Below, piece by piece: positions 6,917 to 16,222 of a stretch of 64,000 nt of DNA. The DNA comes from Pseudoflavonifractor sp. AF19-9AC. Lineage in GTDB: Bacteria; Bacillota; Clostridia; Oscillospirales; Oscillospiraceae. The stretch's first letter is position 1, and the number at the start of each line of letters is the position of its first letter. Below the pieces are notes generated by a model. That model had not been told where the DNA came from. It saw only the letters and a list, made by a program, of their open reading frames with translations, and searched no databases. Position numbers and translations under genes: made by a program. The DNA lies in NCBI RefSeq assembly GCF_003478995.1, contig NZ_QUGI01000005.1, forward strand, positions 1-64,000, read 5' to 3'.

Positions 6917-9433
6917 ATGAAACGATGGATCAAACGAATTTCTGCCCTGGCTCTGTCCGCCGTCCTGCTGGCGGGAGCGGCCACGATTCCCGCCGGAGCG
7001 GCGGCAGTGGGTGGCTTCCGGGACGTGAGCGAGACGGCCTACTACGCCGACGCGGTGGAGTGGGCGGTGGAGCATGGCGTCACCGCCGGCACCTCGGACA
7101 CCACTTTCTCCCCCGGGGACACCGTCACCCGGGGCCAGGCGGTGACCTTCCTGTGGGCCGCCGCCGGCTGGCCCGAGCCCAAGTCCAGCACCTCCCCCTT
7201 TGAGGATGTGACCAGCCCCGCCCTCTTTTACTACAAGCCCGTGCTCTGGGCGGTGGAAAACGGCATCACCGCCGGAGTGAGCGCCACCCAGTTCGGCCCC
7301 GACCTCCCCCTGGCCTATGACCAGATTTTCCTCTTCCTCTGCCGGGCGGCCCGGGAGGACCCCGGCCCCGGCAACTGGTCGGAGGCCGCCGTCCGGTGGG
7401 CCCAGTCCGCCGGGCTGACCCAGGAGCTGACCTTCTCCGCCGGGGCCTCCTGCCCCCGGTCCGACGTGGTCTACTGCCTGTGGAAGCAACTGGGAGACGG
7501 GGAGGAGACCACCCAGAAGCCCACAGGCCCGGAGAAGCCGGTCCTGGACAACCGGGAGGGGGCCACCCTGGCCATCACCACCGGCTTTTTGGACCGGAAG
7601 TCCGCCATTGACATCAGCGCCTTTGGCCTGGAGGCCTCCCAGGCGGAGCAGCTGGCCCTGGAGATTGCCGACCTGAACGGGGCCAACCCCTACGGCATCA
7701 CCAGTCTGAACGCCTATGAGCAGGACGGACAGATTGCCAAGACCCTGGCGGTGTACTATTCCAGCACCACCGTCTCTGATACCACAGTGGCCTCCAGCGA
7801 CTGGCGTTACGTCTCCGACGCGGCCCTGGCGGAAGCTGACCGGGTGGTGGGGAAGCTCATCACCGCCGGAATGAGCGACTATGACGTGGTCAAGACCCTC
7901 CACGACTATCTGGTCACCCACTGTGACTACGACTACCGGGTGGACATCGGCAACATGCCCTTTGTCTCCTACCAGGCCGAGGGGGCCCTGCTGAAGGGGA
8001 CCGCCGTGTGCGGCGGCTACGCCAAGGCCTACGAGATCCTGCTGGAGGCCGCCCACATCCCCTGCGAGACCATCACCGGCTACGCCGGGGGCTACCACGC
8101 CTGGAACCTGGTGCAGGTGGACGGAGCGTGGTACCACGTGGACACCACCTGGGACGACCCCACCACCCGGGGAGGCGACTATGTCCGTTACGACTACTTC
8201 CTGAAAAGCGACAAGGTGATGGTCAGCCGCAGCCACCGGAACTGGGAGGAGCTCCACACCTGCACCAGCACCAAGTATGATGAGGACCTGATGGACTCCA
8301 CGGACCAGGACATGGCCGAGGAGCGGCAGAAGCAGGTGGACGCCATTCTGGCCGCCTGTGCCCCCGCCCTGGCTGGGGTCCCCACCTGGACCCAGGCGGA
8401 GCTCCAGGCCTTCACCGATGAGCAGCTCAGTGACAGGCTGTACTTCACCATCGACCTCTCCAAGACCGGCTTTGATTCCAACACCCTGTCCAAGTACCGC
8501 CAGGAGGTAATGGACGCAATCATCGCCCAACATCCGGAGTTTGCCTATGGCTCCTTCAGCGCCCAGAAGATGCAGTTCGAGTTCCGCCGCGCTGACGTGG
8601 CCGCGGAGCAGCAGCGCCGCCGGGATGAGGCCAAGGCGGAGCAGGAGCAGCAGCAGACCCAGGACGAGGCCACCGCCCGGGCGGAGATCGTGCCCATCCT
8701 GGAGAAGGCCATCGCCGACATGGACTGCTACACCAAGACGGTGACCCTCACCGGCTACACCGACGGGGCGGTCAAGGCCGCCGTCAAGGTCATGTCGGAG
8801 AGCGGATATTCCTTTGGCGGATATACCTATCGGGATGACTATACCATCAGCGTCAAGTCCGGCGGGGCGGTGAGCCTCACCAACAAAAAGTGGGCCGCGG
8901 CGGAGAAACAGCGGTATCTGGACCAGATCGACGCGGCCATTGACGCCGGGGAACTGGAGATCCTGCTCCAGCCCACCCACTACGCCGACCGGCCCGACCA
9001 GCCCTGGTACTACGCCTCCCAGGCGGCCACCGCGGCCAAGGGGAATGGCCACACCACCCCCGGCGGCTTGGCGGCGGGCACGGACTACGAAATCCTCAAG
9101 ACCTCCATCCGCTCGGGCACCAACGAGTTCCTCGTCCAAATTCGCTATCTGAACCAGCCCCAGCTGGACCCGGAGACAGCGGTGAAGGACTACATCGCCC
9201 GCATTCAGGAGGCTATCCGGGCGGGGGAGACGGAGCTTTTGTTCCAGTACGAGGATGACGTCCAGATGGGCTATCTCCGGGAGGCCTGTAAGACGGTGGG
9301 GGACAGCACCCGCGGGTCCGCCTACTCCTTCGACGGCTACACCGCCGGGGAGGACTACTGGGTCAGTTACCAAACCGGCACCGCTGAGACCAGAATCTTC
9401 CGGGTCACCATCGGCTATCCCACGGGGGAATAA
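6917..9433 (+). CDS. Exported SLH and transglutaminase-like protein
   Basis: An 838-residue protein. The ATG at 6917 follows GGAAGGAG at 7 bases and starts a clear signal peptide (MKRWIKR, Leu/Ala core, PAGAAA). The frame is open further upstream, but that part has no ribosome site and overlaps the previous gene. After about two and a half SLH-like repeats (residues 33-195) comes a transglutaminase-like domain (about 240-440) with Cys365 (GTAVCGGYAKAYE), His394 (GYHAWN) and Asp409 (HVDTTWDD), a complete Cys-His-Asp triad. The region from about 590 contains three loosely similar units of about 85 residues with GYTxGxDYxxS-like motifs, of unknown role. The protein is probably a wall-associated peptidase or crosslinking enzyme of the transglutaminase/peptidase superfamily. 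The SLH part lies at the N-terminus here, unlike in the neighbouring trio. Confidence 0.85.
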   Translation: MKRWIKRISALALSAVLLAGAATIPAGAAAVGGFRDVSETAYYADAVEWAVEHGVTAGTSDTTFSPGDTVTRGQAVTFLWAAAGWPEPKSSTSPFEDVTSPALFYYKPVLWAVENGITAGVSATQFGPDLPLAYDQIFLFLCRAAREDPGPGNWSEAAVRWAQSAGLTQELTFSAGASCPRSDVVYCLWKQLGDGEETTQKPTGPEKPVLDNREGATLAITTGFLDRKSAIDISAFGLEASQAEQLALEIADLNGANPYGITSLNAYEQDGQIAKTLAVYYSSTTVSDTTVASSDWRYVSDAALAEADRVVGKLITAGMSDYDVVKTLHDYLVTHCDYDYRVDIGNMPFVSYQAEGALLKGTAVCGGYAKAYEILLEAAHIPCETITGYAGGYHAWNLVQVDGAWYHVDTTWDDPTTRGGDYVRYDYFLKSDKVMVSRSHRNWEELHTCTSTKYDEDLMDSTDQDMAEERQKQVDAILAACAPALAGVPTWTQAELQAFTDEQLSDRLYFTIDLSKTGFDSNTLSKYRQEVMDAIIAQHPEFAYGSFSAQKMQFEFRRADVAAEQQRRRDEAKAEQEQQQTQDEATARAEIVPILEKAIADMDCYTKTVTLTGYTDGAVKAAVKVMSESGYSFGGYTYRDDYTISVKSGGAVSLTNKKWAAAEKQRYLDQIDAAIDAGELEILLQPTHYADRPDQPWYYASQAATAAKGNGHTTPGGLAAGTDYEILKTSIRSGTNEFLVQIRYLNQPQLDPETAVKDYIARIQEAIRAGETELLFQYEDDVQMGYLREACKTVGDSTRGSAYSFDGYTAGEDYWVSYQTGTAETRIFRVTIGYPTGE

Positions 9434-9518
9434 GAGCTTGAAAATGGCTGCCGCCCCCTCGAGCTCCCCCCGCCCATTCCGGAACGAAACGCCTCGCTCA
9501 GGAACTTTTTGACCGTCA

Positions 9519-9562
9519 GCGCACACCGGGCAGAAATTTTTCTGCCCGGTGTGCTTTTTTCT
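9519..9562 (+). terminator. Terminator after the transglutaminase-like gene
   Basis: GCACACCGGGCAG pairs perfectly with CTGCCCGGTGTGC, followed by TTTTTT. Confidence 0.95.
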
Positions 9563-9979
9563 GCCCCCTTCAAGCGGTAAGGTAAAGTTATACATACAGC
9601 TCACCGCCCGGAAGCAGCAGAAGGACCGGGCCCGGACGGCGGCCCGGTGTGCGGGAAAAATTTTTGAATTTGATAAAACCAAGCCCTGGGTATCTGGTTC
9701 TACATACTTGTAGACGATCATTTGGGCAGGGAGGAAGAGCCGTGCTTTGGCCAGCTTTGCCGGCGCGCCCCAAGCTGGGCGGGTTTGCTGACCCGGCATT
9801 GGAGGGGCGCGCCGCTTCAAAACCATAAGACCAAATGAAACCGCTATGGTCCGGCCTGCCCCCGGCAGGCAAGGGGACAGCAAACAAAAAGGGGGAGGAT
9901 AAAAACTCCGCCATCCAGGATGGCGGGAGATCTGGATGGAATTTGCATGGAACCACTCAATCGGAAAGGAGACTATGTG
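9563..9979 (+). other. Long structured leader before the RCC1-like/SLH gene
   Basis: About 415 bases without a convincing gene. It holds an AT-rich AAAAATTTTTGAATTTG stretch (near 9656), a GC hairpin with a perfect 11-bp stem (CGGCGCGCCCC at 9761-9771 with GGGGCGCGCCG at 9804-9814), a CCATAAGACCAAATGAAACC motif (9823-9842) that recurs near 4736, and a CCGCCAT/ATGGCGG hairpin near 9910. I recognise no known riboswitch consensus. Confidence 0.4.
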
Positions 9980-12817
9980 ATGAAAAACCGACTGATATCG
10001 CTGCTGCTGACCGGGGCGCTTGCCCTGTCCCTGGTGACGATTCCCACCGCAGCGGCGGGGAGCGCACCTGTGGAATCGGACAACCGGAACGATCAGGACT
10101 ATTCCGTCTGGTCCACGCCGGTAAATTCCTATTTGATGGAAAACCGGGCCGGCGGCCTGACCCGGGTGGAGTACACCGGCGGCCAGATCGTGGTGGAGGA
10201 CTATTCCTCCGACTTTGTGTTCCAGTCCGGCCGGACCATCCCCATGGAGCTGTCCATTTGGGGCGGCTTTTTTGCCGGGGCGGACTACAACTTCTTTGTG
10301 TTTGGCCAGAAAAACCCCACGGAGAGCGACCGCACCGAGGTCATCCGGGTGGTAAAGTATTCCAAGGACTGGCAGCGCCTGGGCCAGGCCAGCCTGTACG
10401 GGGCCAACACCACCGTGCCCTTTGACGCGGGCTCCCTGCGCATGGACGAGTACGGCGGGTATCTGTACATCCGCACCTGCCATGAAATGTACACCAGCAG
10501 CGACGGACTGAACCACCAGGCCAACCTGACCATGGCGGTGCGCCAGAGCGACATGACCGTCACCGACTCCTACTATAAGGTGATGAACACCGACTACGGC
10601 TATGTGAGCCACTCCTTCAACCAGTTTATCCTGGTGGACGAGGAGGGCCGGATCGTCACCCTGGACCACGGGGACGCCTATCCCCGGGCCATGACCTTCA
10701 TGCGCTACTACGCCGACGCGGGCACGGGGAAATTCTCCGGCTCGGGCTATGGAGCCTGGTGCAGCGTGGGTCTGCAGCGTTCCTTTGCCGGTGCGGTGGG
10801 CGCCAACACCACCGGCGCCTCCGTGGGCGGCCTGGCGGAGACCAGCAGCTGCTACATGATGGCCTACAACTATGACGGCGAGGCGGGCACCGGGCCCCGA
10901 AACGTCTACCTCCAGGCCATGGACATTGCCACCGGCAAGGGCCGGGACTATCAGATCACCCAGAGCGGCGGCAGCACCACCCCTGTGCTGGCTCCCACCG
11001 GCCTGAATGGCGGCTATCTGCTGTGGAACGGAAAGGACAACTACACCGTCAACGACACCCTCTACTACCTCTCCTACGGGGCCGACGGCGTGCCCGGTCA
11101 GACCCGGACCGCCCAGGCGCCCCTGTCCGACTGCCAGCCCATTCCCTACCGCAGCGGCGTGGTGTGGTACGTCACCGACGACTCTGCCCCGGTGTTCTAT
11201 ACCCTGGACAGCAGCGGCGTGACCGCCCACAAGAGCGAGGCCGGCCAGCAGCCGGAGCCCGAGCCCGAACCCGAACCGGACCCCGGCCAGGGGGAGGGGA
11301 CCCTTCCCGCGGGCGGCGGCAACCATACCCTCTCCAGCCAGATGGCGATTCTGGCCGACGGCACCCTGGCGGTCTGGGGCTCGGCCAAGGCGGACGACTG
11401 GGATGAGAAGCTGGAGACGGTGGGCTCCGGCTATGTGGCGGTGAGCCAGCTGGGCACGGACTTTTTTGCCCTGAAGGCCGATGGCACCCTGTGCGGCTGG
11501 GGCAGGACCAAGCTGCCCACCATCACCACCAAGGAGCCCACCCAGCTCCTGACCGGGGTCAAACAGCTGAGCGGCTTTATGGCCCTGAAGAACGACGGGA
11601 CGGTCTGGTGTGTCCAGGGTCTGGACCCCGTCTATGTCACCGGCGACGCCAAGCAGGTCAGCTACGATGGCGTAACCGGCATCATACTGAAAAACGACGG
11701 TACAGTCTATGCCTGGGAGGGGGGCAGCGCCCCCGCGCTGGAGCGGGCCCCGCTGGAGAAGGTCCGCTTTGTCTCCGGCTATATGGCGATCCTGGAAAAC
11801 GGGGAGCTGTGGTACTGGGGACGCAGCAACGACTTCGGCATCAGCGGAACGGGCTCCCAGGTCCTGAACGGGCCGGTCAAGGTGATGGACAACGTGGCCA
11901 ATGTCTGGGGAGAAAACGTGGGCCGGGCCGTGGTGCCCTCCGTGTTTGCCCTGACCGAGGACGGCAGCCTGTACAGCTGGGGCGTCAACACCTACAATCA
12001 GCTGGGCTACCAGGGGGGCAACCGGGAATATGAGCTCAGCTCCTCCATCTTTGGGGAGAACGCAGGCACCATGCCCTACCAGGATATCCCCAAGCGGGTC
12101 AATATCTCCGACGTGGCCGATGTGAGCAACGTAAACGCCACGACCATGATTTTGAAAACCGACGGCACCATCTGGGCGGTGGGCAACAACGCCAACTCCG
12201 ACGCCCTGCTCCCGCCGGAAATTGAGCGGGTGGACACCCTCACCCAGGTGCTGGAGGGCGGTCTGCTCCCCGGCGATTCCACGGAGCAGACCGACAAGCC
12301 CTCCTTCTCCGACGTGTCCGCCTCCCACTGGGCCAGCGAGGCCATCGGCTACGCCGTGGAGCGGGGCTACTTCTCCGGAACCGGAGCGGGAACCTTCTCC
12401 CCGGACGGCACCATGACCCGGGCCATGCTCTGGACGGTGCTGGCCCGCATGGACGGCTACACCGGAACGGCCAAGCCCGGTGATCCCTGGTATCAGAATG
12501 GCCGGGACTGGGCCATGGCCAACGGCATCAGCGACGGCACCAACCCGGACGGCAGCATCACCCGGGAACAGTTTGCCGCCATGCTCTATAACTTTGCCGC
12601 CCACACCGGAGCTTCCACGAAGAAGGATGACACGGTACTCAGCCAGTTCAGCGACCGGGGGTCCATCTCCGCCTACGCCGTGAATGCCATGGCCTGGGCG
12701 GTGACCAACGGCATTATGTCCGGCACCAGCGCCACCACCATCTCGCCCACCGGACTTGCCACCCGGGCCCAGGCGGCTGTCATGCTCATGCGGCTGGACC
12801 AGCTGCGCCAGGGATAA
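9980..12817 (+). CDS. Exported RCC1-like beta-propeller protein with C-terminal SLH repeats
   Basis: A 945-residue protein. The ATG at 9980 follows GGAAAGGA at 9 bases and starts a signal peptide (MKNRLISLLLTGALALSL); the open frame upstream to 9920 lacks both. Residues 30-410 are a Tyr/Gly/Asp-rich domain that could be beta-propeller-like. [17 protein letters not shown] linker (about 420-440) leads to six or more RCC1-like repeats (LADGTLAVWG, LKADGTLCGWG, LKNDGTVW, LENGELWYWG, LTEDGSLYSWG, LKTDGTIWAVG; about 455-740). Three SLH repeats end the protein (FSDVSASHWASEAIGYA; PWYQNGRDWAMANG; FSDRGSISAYAVNAMAWA). RCC1-like propellers normally bind protein or ligand surfaces. The SLH end points to display on the cell wall. 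The substrate is unknown. Confidence 0.85.
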   Translation: MKNRLISLLLTGALALSLVTIPTAAAGSAPVESDNRNDQDYSVWSTPVNSYLMENRAGGLTRVEYTGGQIVVEDYSSDFVFQSGRTIPMELSIWGGFFAGADYNFFVFGQKNPTESDRTEVIRVVKYSKDWQRLGQASLYGANTTVPFDAGSLRMDEYGGYLYIRTCHEMYTSSDGLNHQANLTMAVRQSDMTVTDSYYKVMNTDYGYVSHSFNQFILVDEEGRIVTLDHGDAYPRAMTFMRYYADAGTGKFSGSGYGAWCSVGLQRSFAGAVGANTTGASVGGLAETSSCYMMAYNYDGEAGTGPRNVYLQAMDIATGKGRDYQITQSGGSTTPVLAPTGLNGGYLLWNGKDNYTVNDTLYYLSYGADGVPGQTRTAQAPLSDCQPIPYRSGVVWYVTDDSAPVFYTLDSSGVTAHKSEAGQQPEPEPEPEPDPGQGEGTLPAGGGNHTLSSQMAILADGTLAVWGSAKADDWDEKLETVGSGYVAVSQLGTDFFALKADGTLCGWGRTKLPTITTKEPTQLLTGVKQLSGFMALKNDGTVWCVQGLDPVYVTGDAKQVSYDGVTGIILKNDGTVYAWEGGSAPALERAPLEKVRFVSGYMAILENGELWYWGRSNDFGISGTGSQVLNGPVKVMDNVANVWGENVGRAVVPSVFALTEDGSLYSWGVNTYNQLGYQGGNREYELSSSIFGENAGTMPYQDIPKRVNISDVADVSNVNATTMILKTDGTIWAVGNNANSDALLPPEIERVDTLTQVLEGGLLPGDSTEQTDKPSFSDVSASHWASEAIGYAVERGYFSGTGAGTFSPDGTMTRAMLWTVLARMDGYTGTAKPGDPWYQNGRDWAMANGISDGTNPDGSITREQFAAMLYNFAAHTGASTKKDDTVLSQFSDRGSISAYAVNAMAWAVTNGIMSGTSATTISPTGLATRAQAAVMLMRLDQLRQG

Positions 12818-12866
12818 CGCTCCCTGCACGGGTGAATCCAATCATTTCACGCTGCGCGGCAGCATT

Positions 12867-12903
12867 CCCCCCGCCCTTTTGGCCAAAAAGGGCGGGGGTT
12901 CTC
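12867..12903 (+). terminator. Terminator-like hairpin after the RCC1-like/SLH gene
   Basis: CCCCCGCCCTTTTGG pairs with CCAAAAAGGGCGGGGG, followed only by TTCTC. A strong stem with a poor T tract. Confidence 0.6.
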
Positions 12904-13078
12904 TGTGTATAGGGAACATGGAAAGGCGGCCTGGGCGAAACCACCCATCCGGACAGAAAATTGCAGTTGACTTTGCAGAAAGATTCCCTCAGACTGGGGA
13001 TAGAACAGGCGATTTCCAGGGCGTTGACACAGAAAATACAAATGGGAGTTCTATACTGTGGGCAAAGGGGGGAGAAGG

Positions 13079-13750
13079 ATGGCACATAAAATTTTGATAG
13101 TGGAGGACGAGCCCAAGCTGCGGGAGGTGCTGTGCGACTATCTGAGCAGTCGGGGAGAGCGCCCTGTGGAGGCACAGGACGGGATGCAGGCGCTGGAGCG
13201 GCTGGAAGAAGAGAACTTTGACGCGGTGCTTCTGGACATTATGATGCCCAGACTGGACGGGCTGTCCGTATGCCGGGCGGTACGGCGGGACAACGATGTT
13301 CCCATCATCCTGTTGACGGCGCTGTCTGATGAGGAGGACAAGCTGCTGGGCTATGAGCTGGGGGCGGACGACTATGTGACCAAGCCCTTCACCATGTCGG
13401 TGCTTTACGCCAAGCTCATCGCCCTCATCAAACGCAACGAGCGCAATGTCCTCTCCGGCGACCGGATGGAGGCGGGGGGCATTACCCTGGACCTGGCCCG
13501 GCAGCGGGTGTTTGCCGGCAAGCGGGAGGTGGCGCTGACTCCCAAGGAATTTGCCCTTCTCCGCTGCCTGATGCAGAACAAGGGCCTGGTGCTGAGCCGG
13601 GAGCAGCTGCTCATCCGATGCTGGGGCTGCGACTACGAGGGAGAGAGCCGGGCGGTGGACACCCACATCAAGCGCCTGCGGGAGAAACTGGGGGAGCATG
13701 CCGCCTGCATCAAGACGGTCATTAAGGCGGGGTATCGATTGGAGGGGTGA
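13079..13750 (+). CDS. OmpR/PhoB-family response regulator
   Basis: A 223-residue DNA-binding response regulator. The ATG at 13079 follows GGGGGGAGAAGG; the GTG at 13058 in the same frame has no ribosome site. The receiver domain (residues 1-120) has acidic residues E9/D10, phospho-acceptor Asp53 (AVLLDIMMPRLDG), Thr80 and Lys102 (YVTKPF). A winged-helix output domain follows (about 130-223), with LTPKEFALLRCL and the recognition region ESRAVDTHIKRLREKL. The kinase gene starts at its stop codon, so the pair is translationally coupled. The target genes cannot be read from the sequence; neighbouring SLH genes and envelope stress are plausible. Confidence 0.93.
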   Translation: MAHKILIVEDEPKLREVLCDYLSSRGERPVEAQDGMQALERLEEENFDAVLLDIMMPRLDGLSVCRAVRRDNDVPIILLTALSDEEDKLLGYELGADDYVTKPFTMSVLYAKLIALIKRNERNVLSGDRMEAGGITLDLARQRVFAGKREVALTPKEFALLRCLMQNKGLVLSREQLLIRCWGCDYEGESRAVDTHIKRLREKLGEHAACIKTVIKAGYRLEG

Positions 13751-13752
13751 CG

Positions 13753-15966
13753 GTGAAGAAAATCGGCAGAGGATTCTGGCTTGCTGCCGGTGCGCTGATA
13801 CTCTGGGCCATATGGGATGGTTGGCGCTATGCCGGCGCTGACCGGAGCCTGAGCTCCTATTACGAGGGGGCCGGCCTTTTGCAGCAGCTGGTGCATCACC
13901 CGTTGGTTTGGGCCTTGGGAAAGGTGCTGCTTGGCGGCCTGCTCCTGTTCGCTGGGTGGAAACAGGGAAAGAGCGGGAAGGGGGTGGCTGCACGGACTGC
14001 CATCACCGGACTTGTGAGCCTGGCGGTGCTGGGAACCTGGGGGGTGTCCATGTACTGTGTGACGGCGGTGGCGGCGGAATATGCCGCTGCGCGGTATCTG
14101 GCCGCCTATGAGGACTATGCATCCACTCTGGCGGAACGCAATGCTGCGCCCTGGCTGGGAAAGGGCCACGACCTCACCTACAAAAATTATGACATCGCAC
14201 GGATTTGGGCAGCGGTGGAGGAGGGAGGCCATGCCAATTCCTTCCAGACATACCGCGCTGCCGGGGAGGAAACGGGAGGCTTCTTGAAGCTTCCGGACCG
14301 GGACCGGGCCTGGTCAGCTGCCGCCGTCTACGACGGGGAGGGCAATCTGCTGGCCTGCAGCTGGGAGGATTTCTTTACCTTTGAGTACCTCACGGAGGAG
14401 CAGTGGAACCGCCGGGAGGAGCGCTCCCGGAACAACGCCCGGGCCCTGTTTGACCGGGCCAAGCTGACGCAGGCGGGGCGGGAGATAGTGCAGGACGGGA
14501 GCCTGTCCCTTGACGCCCGGGCGCTGCGGCTGACCGGCAGCTTTGACGGGGTGGAATTGATCCCCCGGACCGTTGAAGCCATTGACTGGGAGATGTTTGA
14601 TGAGGCTCTGCGGGCCAGAGGATCCGGCTCGTACACAGTCTCGGGCCTGGTGCAGGATTCCGGCCTGCCCTGGATTTCCCTCTATGAGGACCCGGAGGCT
14701 GTCGCCTCGGAGGGGGAGGTCATCACGCTTTACTCCGATTGGTTCGACGTGTGCTATGAACAGCCATCCCCCGGTTTTTTCTATCAGGGAAATGGGTATG
14801 ACGGCCTGGACACCTTGGTTTCAGAGCTGGGGCCCCGGCTGGCGGGTGGGTGGAAGCGCATGGCCCGCTATGAGGGACTGGACCTCATTTTACCAAGTGT
14901 CAATTACTGCATGGAGGTGGATGGAGAACTCCGTTATAGCCCCTACTACCATGGCCGGGAGGACAGTGGAACGGTCTGGGTTTATACCGTCAGTGCCGTG
15001 TACTGCTCCCCCTGGCGCACGGCGGGGGAAGAGCTGTGGCAGGTGTATCTTCTGACCTTCCTGCTGGCCGTCGGGCTGATTCTGCTGGTGCGGGCCAGAG
15101 TGCAGCGCTGCCTGATTAAGCCGGTCCGACAGGTGGGGGAGGCCATGGGAAGCGGAGACAGCCGGAGCTGGAAGAACGTAGAAGACGTGTGGATGTGGCG
15201 GGAGGGCCGGGTTCTGCGGGAGGAATTGCGGAACTGGAGCGACCGGATGGGTATGCAAAGTAATGAGATTACCCGGCTGAACACCGCCCTGGAGTATGCC
15301 AGAGAGGCGGAGGAGAACCGGCGGCAGATGACGTCCAGCATTGCCCATGAGCTGAAGACGCCCCTGGCCGTCATCCACAGCTATGCAGAGGGGCTGAAGG
15401 AGCATGCCGCCGAGGAGAAGCGGGACAAGTACATTGACGTCATCCTGTCTGAGACGGAGCGCATAGACGGCATGGTGCTGGAGATGCTGGACCTCAGCCG
15501 CCTGGAGGCGGGCAGAGTGAAGCTGTCCCGGGATGATGTCTCCATCCTTGCCTTGACCAAGTCCATTTTTGAACGGCTGGAGGCCCAGGCACGGGCAAAA
15601 GACCTCCGCATTTCCTTTGACGTTCCGGAAGAGGTTACGGTTGTGGCGGATGAGAGCCGGATTGCCCAGGTAATTGAGAACTTTGCCGCAAATGCCGTTC
15701 AATACACCCCGGAGGGCGGCCGCATTACGGTCAGAATCAAAAACAGCAAAGGAAAAACCTCGTTTGCCATTGAGAATGAGAGCCCTCCGCTACCAGAGGA
15801 AGCACTTCATAAGGTGTGGGATACCTTCTACCGGGCGGACGAGTCCCGGTCCGGCCGGGGGACCGGGCTTGGGCTGGCCATAGCTAAGCATATCATAGAG
15901 CTGCATGGCGGCCAGTGCTCGGTGCGAAATACCGTGTCAGGCGTGGAGTTCCGCTTTACCATCTGA
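13753..15966 (+). CDS. Membrane sensor histidine kinase, partner of the OmpR-type regulator
   Basis: A 737-residue sensor kinase from the GTG at 13753, placed 5 bases after GGAGGGG; the GTG at 13747 overlaps the ribosome site. It has membrane segments near residues 7-25, 55-72 and 85-105, then a large extracytoplasmic region (about 110-430) and a further membrane segment (about 433-455). A HAMP-like linker and coiled coil follow. The kinase core has H-box His532 (SSIAHELKTPLAVIHSYAEGL is split across 528-548), an N box (IENFAANAVQYTPEGG) and a G box (GRGTGLGLAIAKHI). All phosphotransfer motifs are intact. The sensor region is unusually long, about 320 residues, and resembles no domain I know. 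The signal is unknown. Confidence 0.92.
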   Translation: MKKIGRGFWLAAGALILWAIWDGWRYAGADRSLSSYYEGAGLLQQLVHHPLVWALGKVLLGGLLLFAGWKQGKSGKGVAARTAITGLVSLAVLGTWGVSMYCVTAVAAEYAAARYLAAYEDYASTLAERNAAPWLGKGHDLTYKNYDIARIWAAVEEGGHANSFQTYRAAGEETGGFLKLPDRDRAWSAAAVYDGEGNLLACSWEDFFTFEYLTEEQWNRREERSRNNARALFDRAKLTQAGREIVQDGSLSLDARALRLTGSFDGVELIPRTVEAIDWEMFDEALRARGSGSYTVSGLVQDSGLPWISLYEDPEAVASEGEVITLYSDWFDVCYEQPSPGFFYQGNGYDGLDTLVSELGPRLAGGWKRMARYEGLDLILPSVNYCMEVDGELRYSPYYHGREDSGTVWVYTVSAVYCSPWRTAGEELWQVYLLTFLLAVGLILLVRARVQRCLIKPVRQVGEAMGSGDSRSWKNVEDVWMWREGRVLREELRNWSDRMGMQSNEITRLNTALEYAREAEENRRQMTSSIAHELKTPLAVIHSYAEGLKEHAAEEKRDKYIDVILSETERIDGMVLEMLDLSRLEAGRVKLSRDDVSILALTKSIFERLEAQARAKDLRISFDVPEEVTVVADESRIAQVIENFAANAVQYTPEGGRITVRIKNSKGKTSFAIENESPPLPEEALHKVWDTFYRADESRSGRGTGLGLAIAKHIIELHGGQCSVRNTVSGVEFRFTI

Positions 15967-16004
15967 TGCATGGAGCACGGCACCACATAACCAAACTGCA
16001 AGGG

Positions 16005-16049
16005 GAAAGCAGGCCTCGGGATCTGATTCCGAAGGCCTGCTTCATTTTT
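16005..16049 (+). terminator. Terminator of the two-component operon
   Basis: AAGCAGGCCT pairs with AGGCCTGCTT around a 16-base loop that can extend the stem (CGG/CCG), followed by CATTTTTG. Confidence 0.8.
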
Positions 16050-16094
16050 GCGGCGCGGGGGTGAAATCGCAAAAGTCCCGCTGTGGAACTTAAC

Positions 16095-16123
16095 TTGAAT
16101 CTCTCGGGGGAAAACGGTATAAT
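16095..16123 (+). promoter_or_regulatory. Promoter of the EAL-domain gene
   Basis: TTGAAT, 17 bases, TATAAT. Predicted start about 16130, only 9 bases before the GTG at 16139, which argues for the ATG at 16223 as translation start. Confidence 0.7.
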
Positions 16124-16222
16124 AGCCAGTGATTTAGCGTGAAAAATCGGAAGAATAAAGCCGGCTGGCCGCTCTGCAAAGCAGGGCGCGGGCCCGGTAG
16201 GAAGAAGAGGACGAGAAGCGGC

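Noticed and set aside
9650..9979. Possible c-di-GMP or sodium riboswitch in the leader
   Set aside because: Hairpins are present, but none of the conserved core motifs I know from these classes can be found.
6881..12841. A 1986-codon open frame on the minus strand
   Set aside because: It runs antisense through two clear plus-strand genes with signal peptides and known domains; its protein is low-complexity Gly/Val/His-rich, as expected from antisense GC-rich codons.
13024..13057. TTGACA...TATACT pair before the OmpR-type regulator
   Set aside because: The spacing is 22 bases, too long for a normal SigA promoter; a different -35 may pair with the good -10.
16139..16222. GTG start at 16139 for the EAL protein
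   Set aside because: Only about 9 bases from the predicted transcript start and without a ribosome site; kept as an alternative in the entry.
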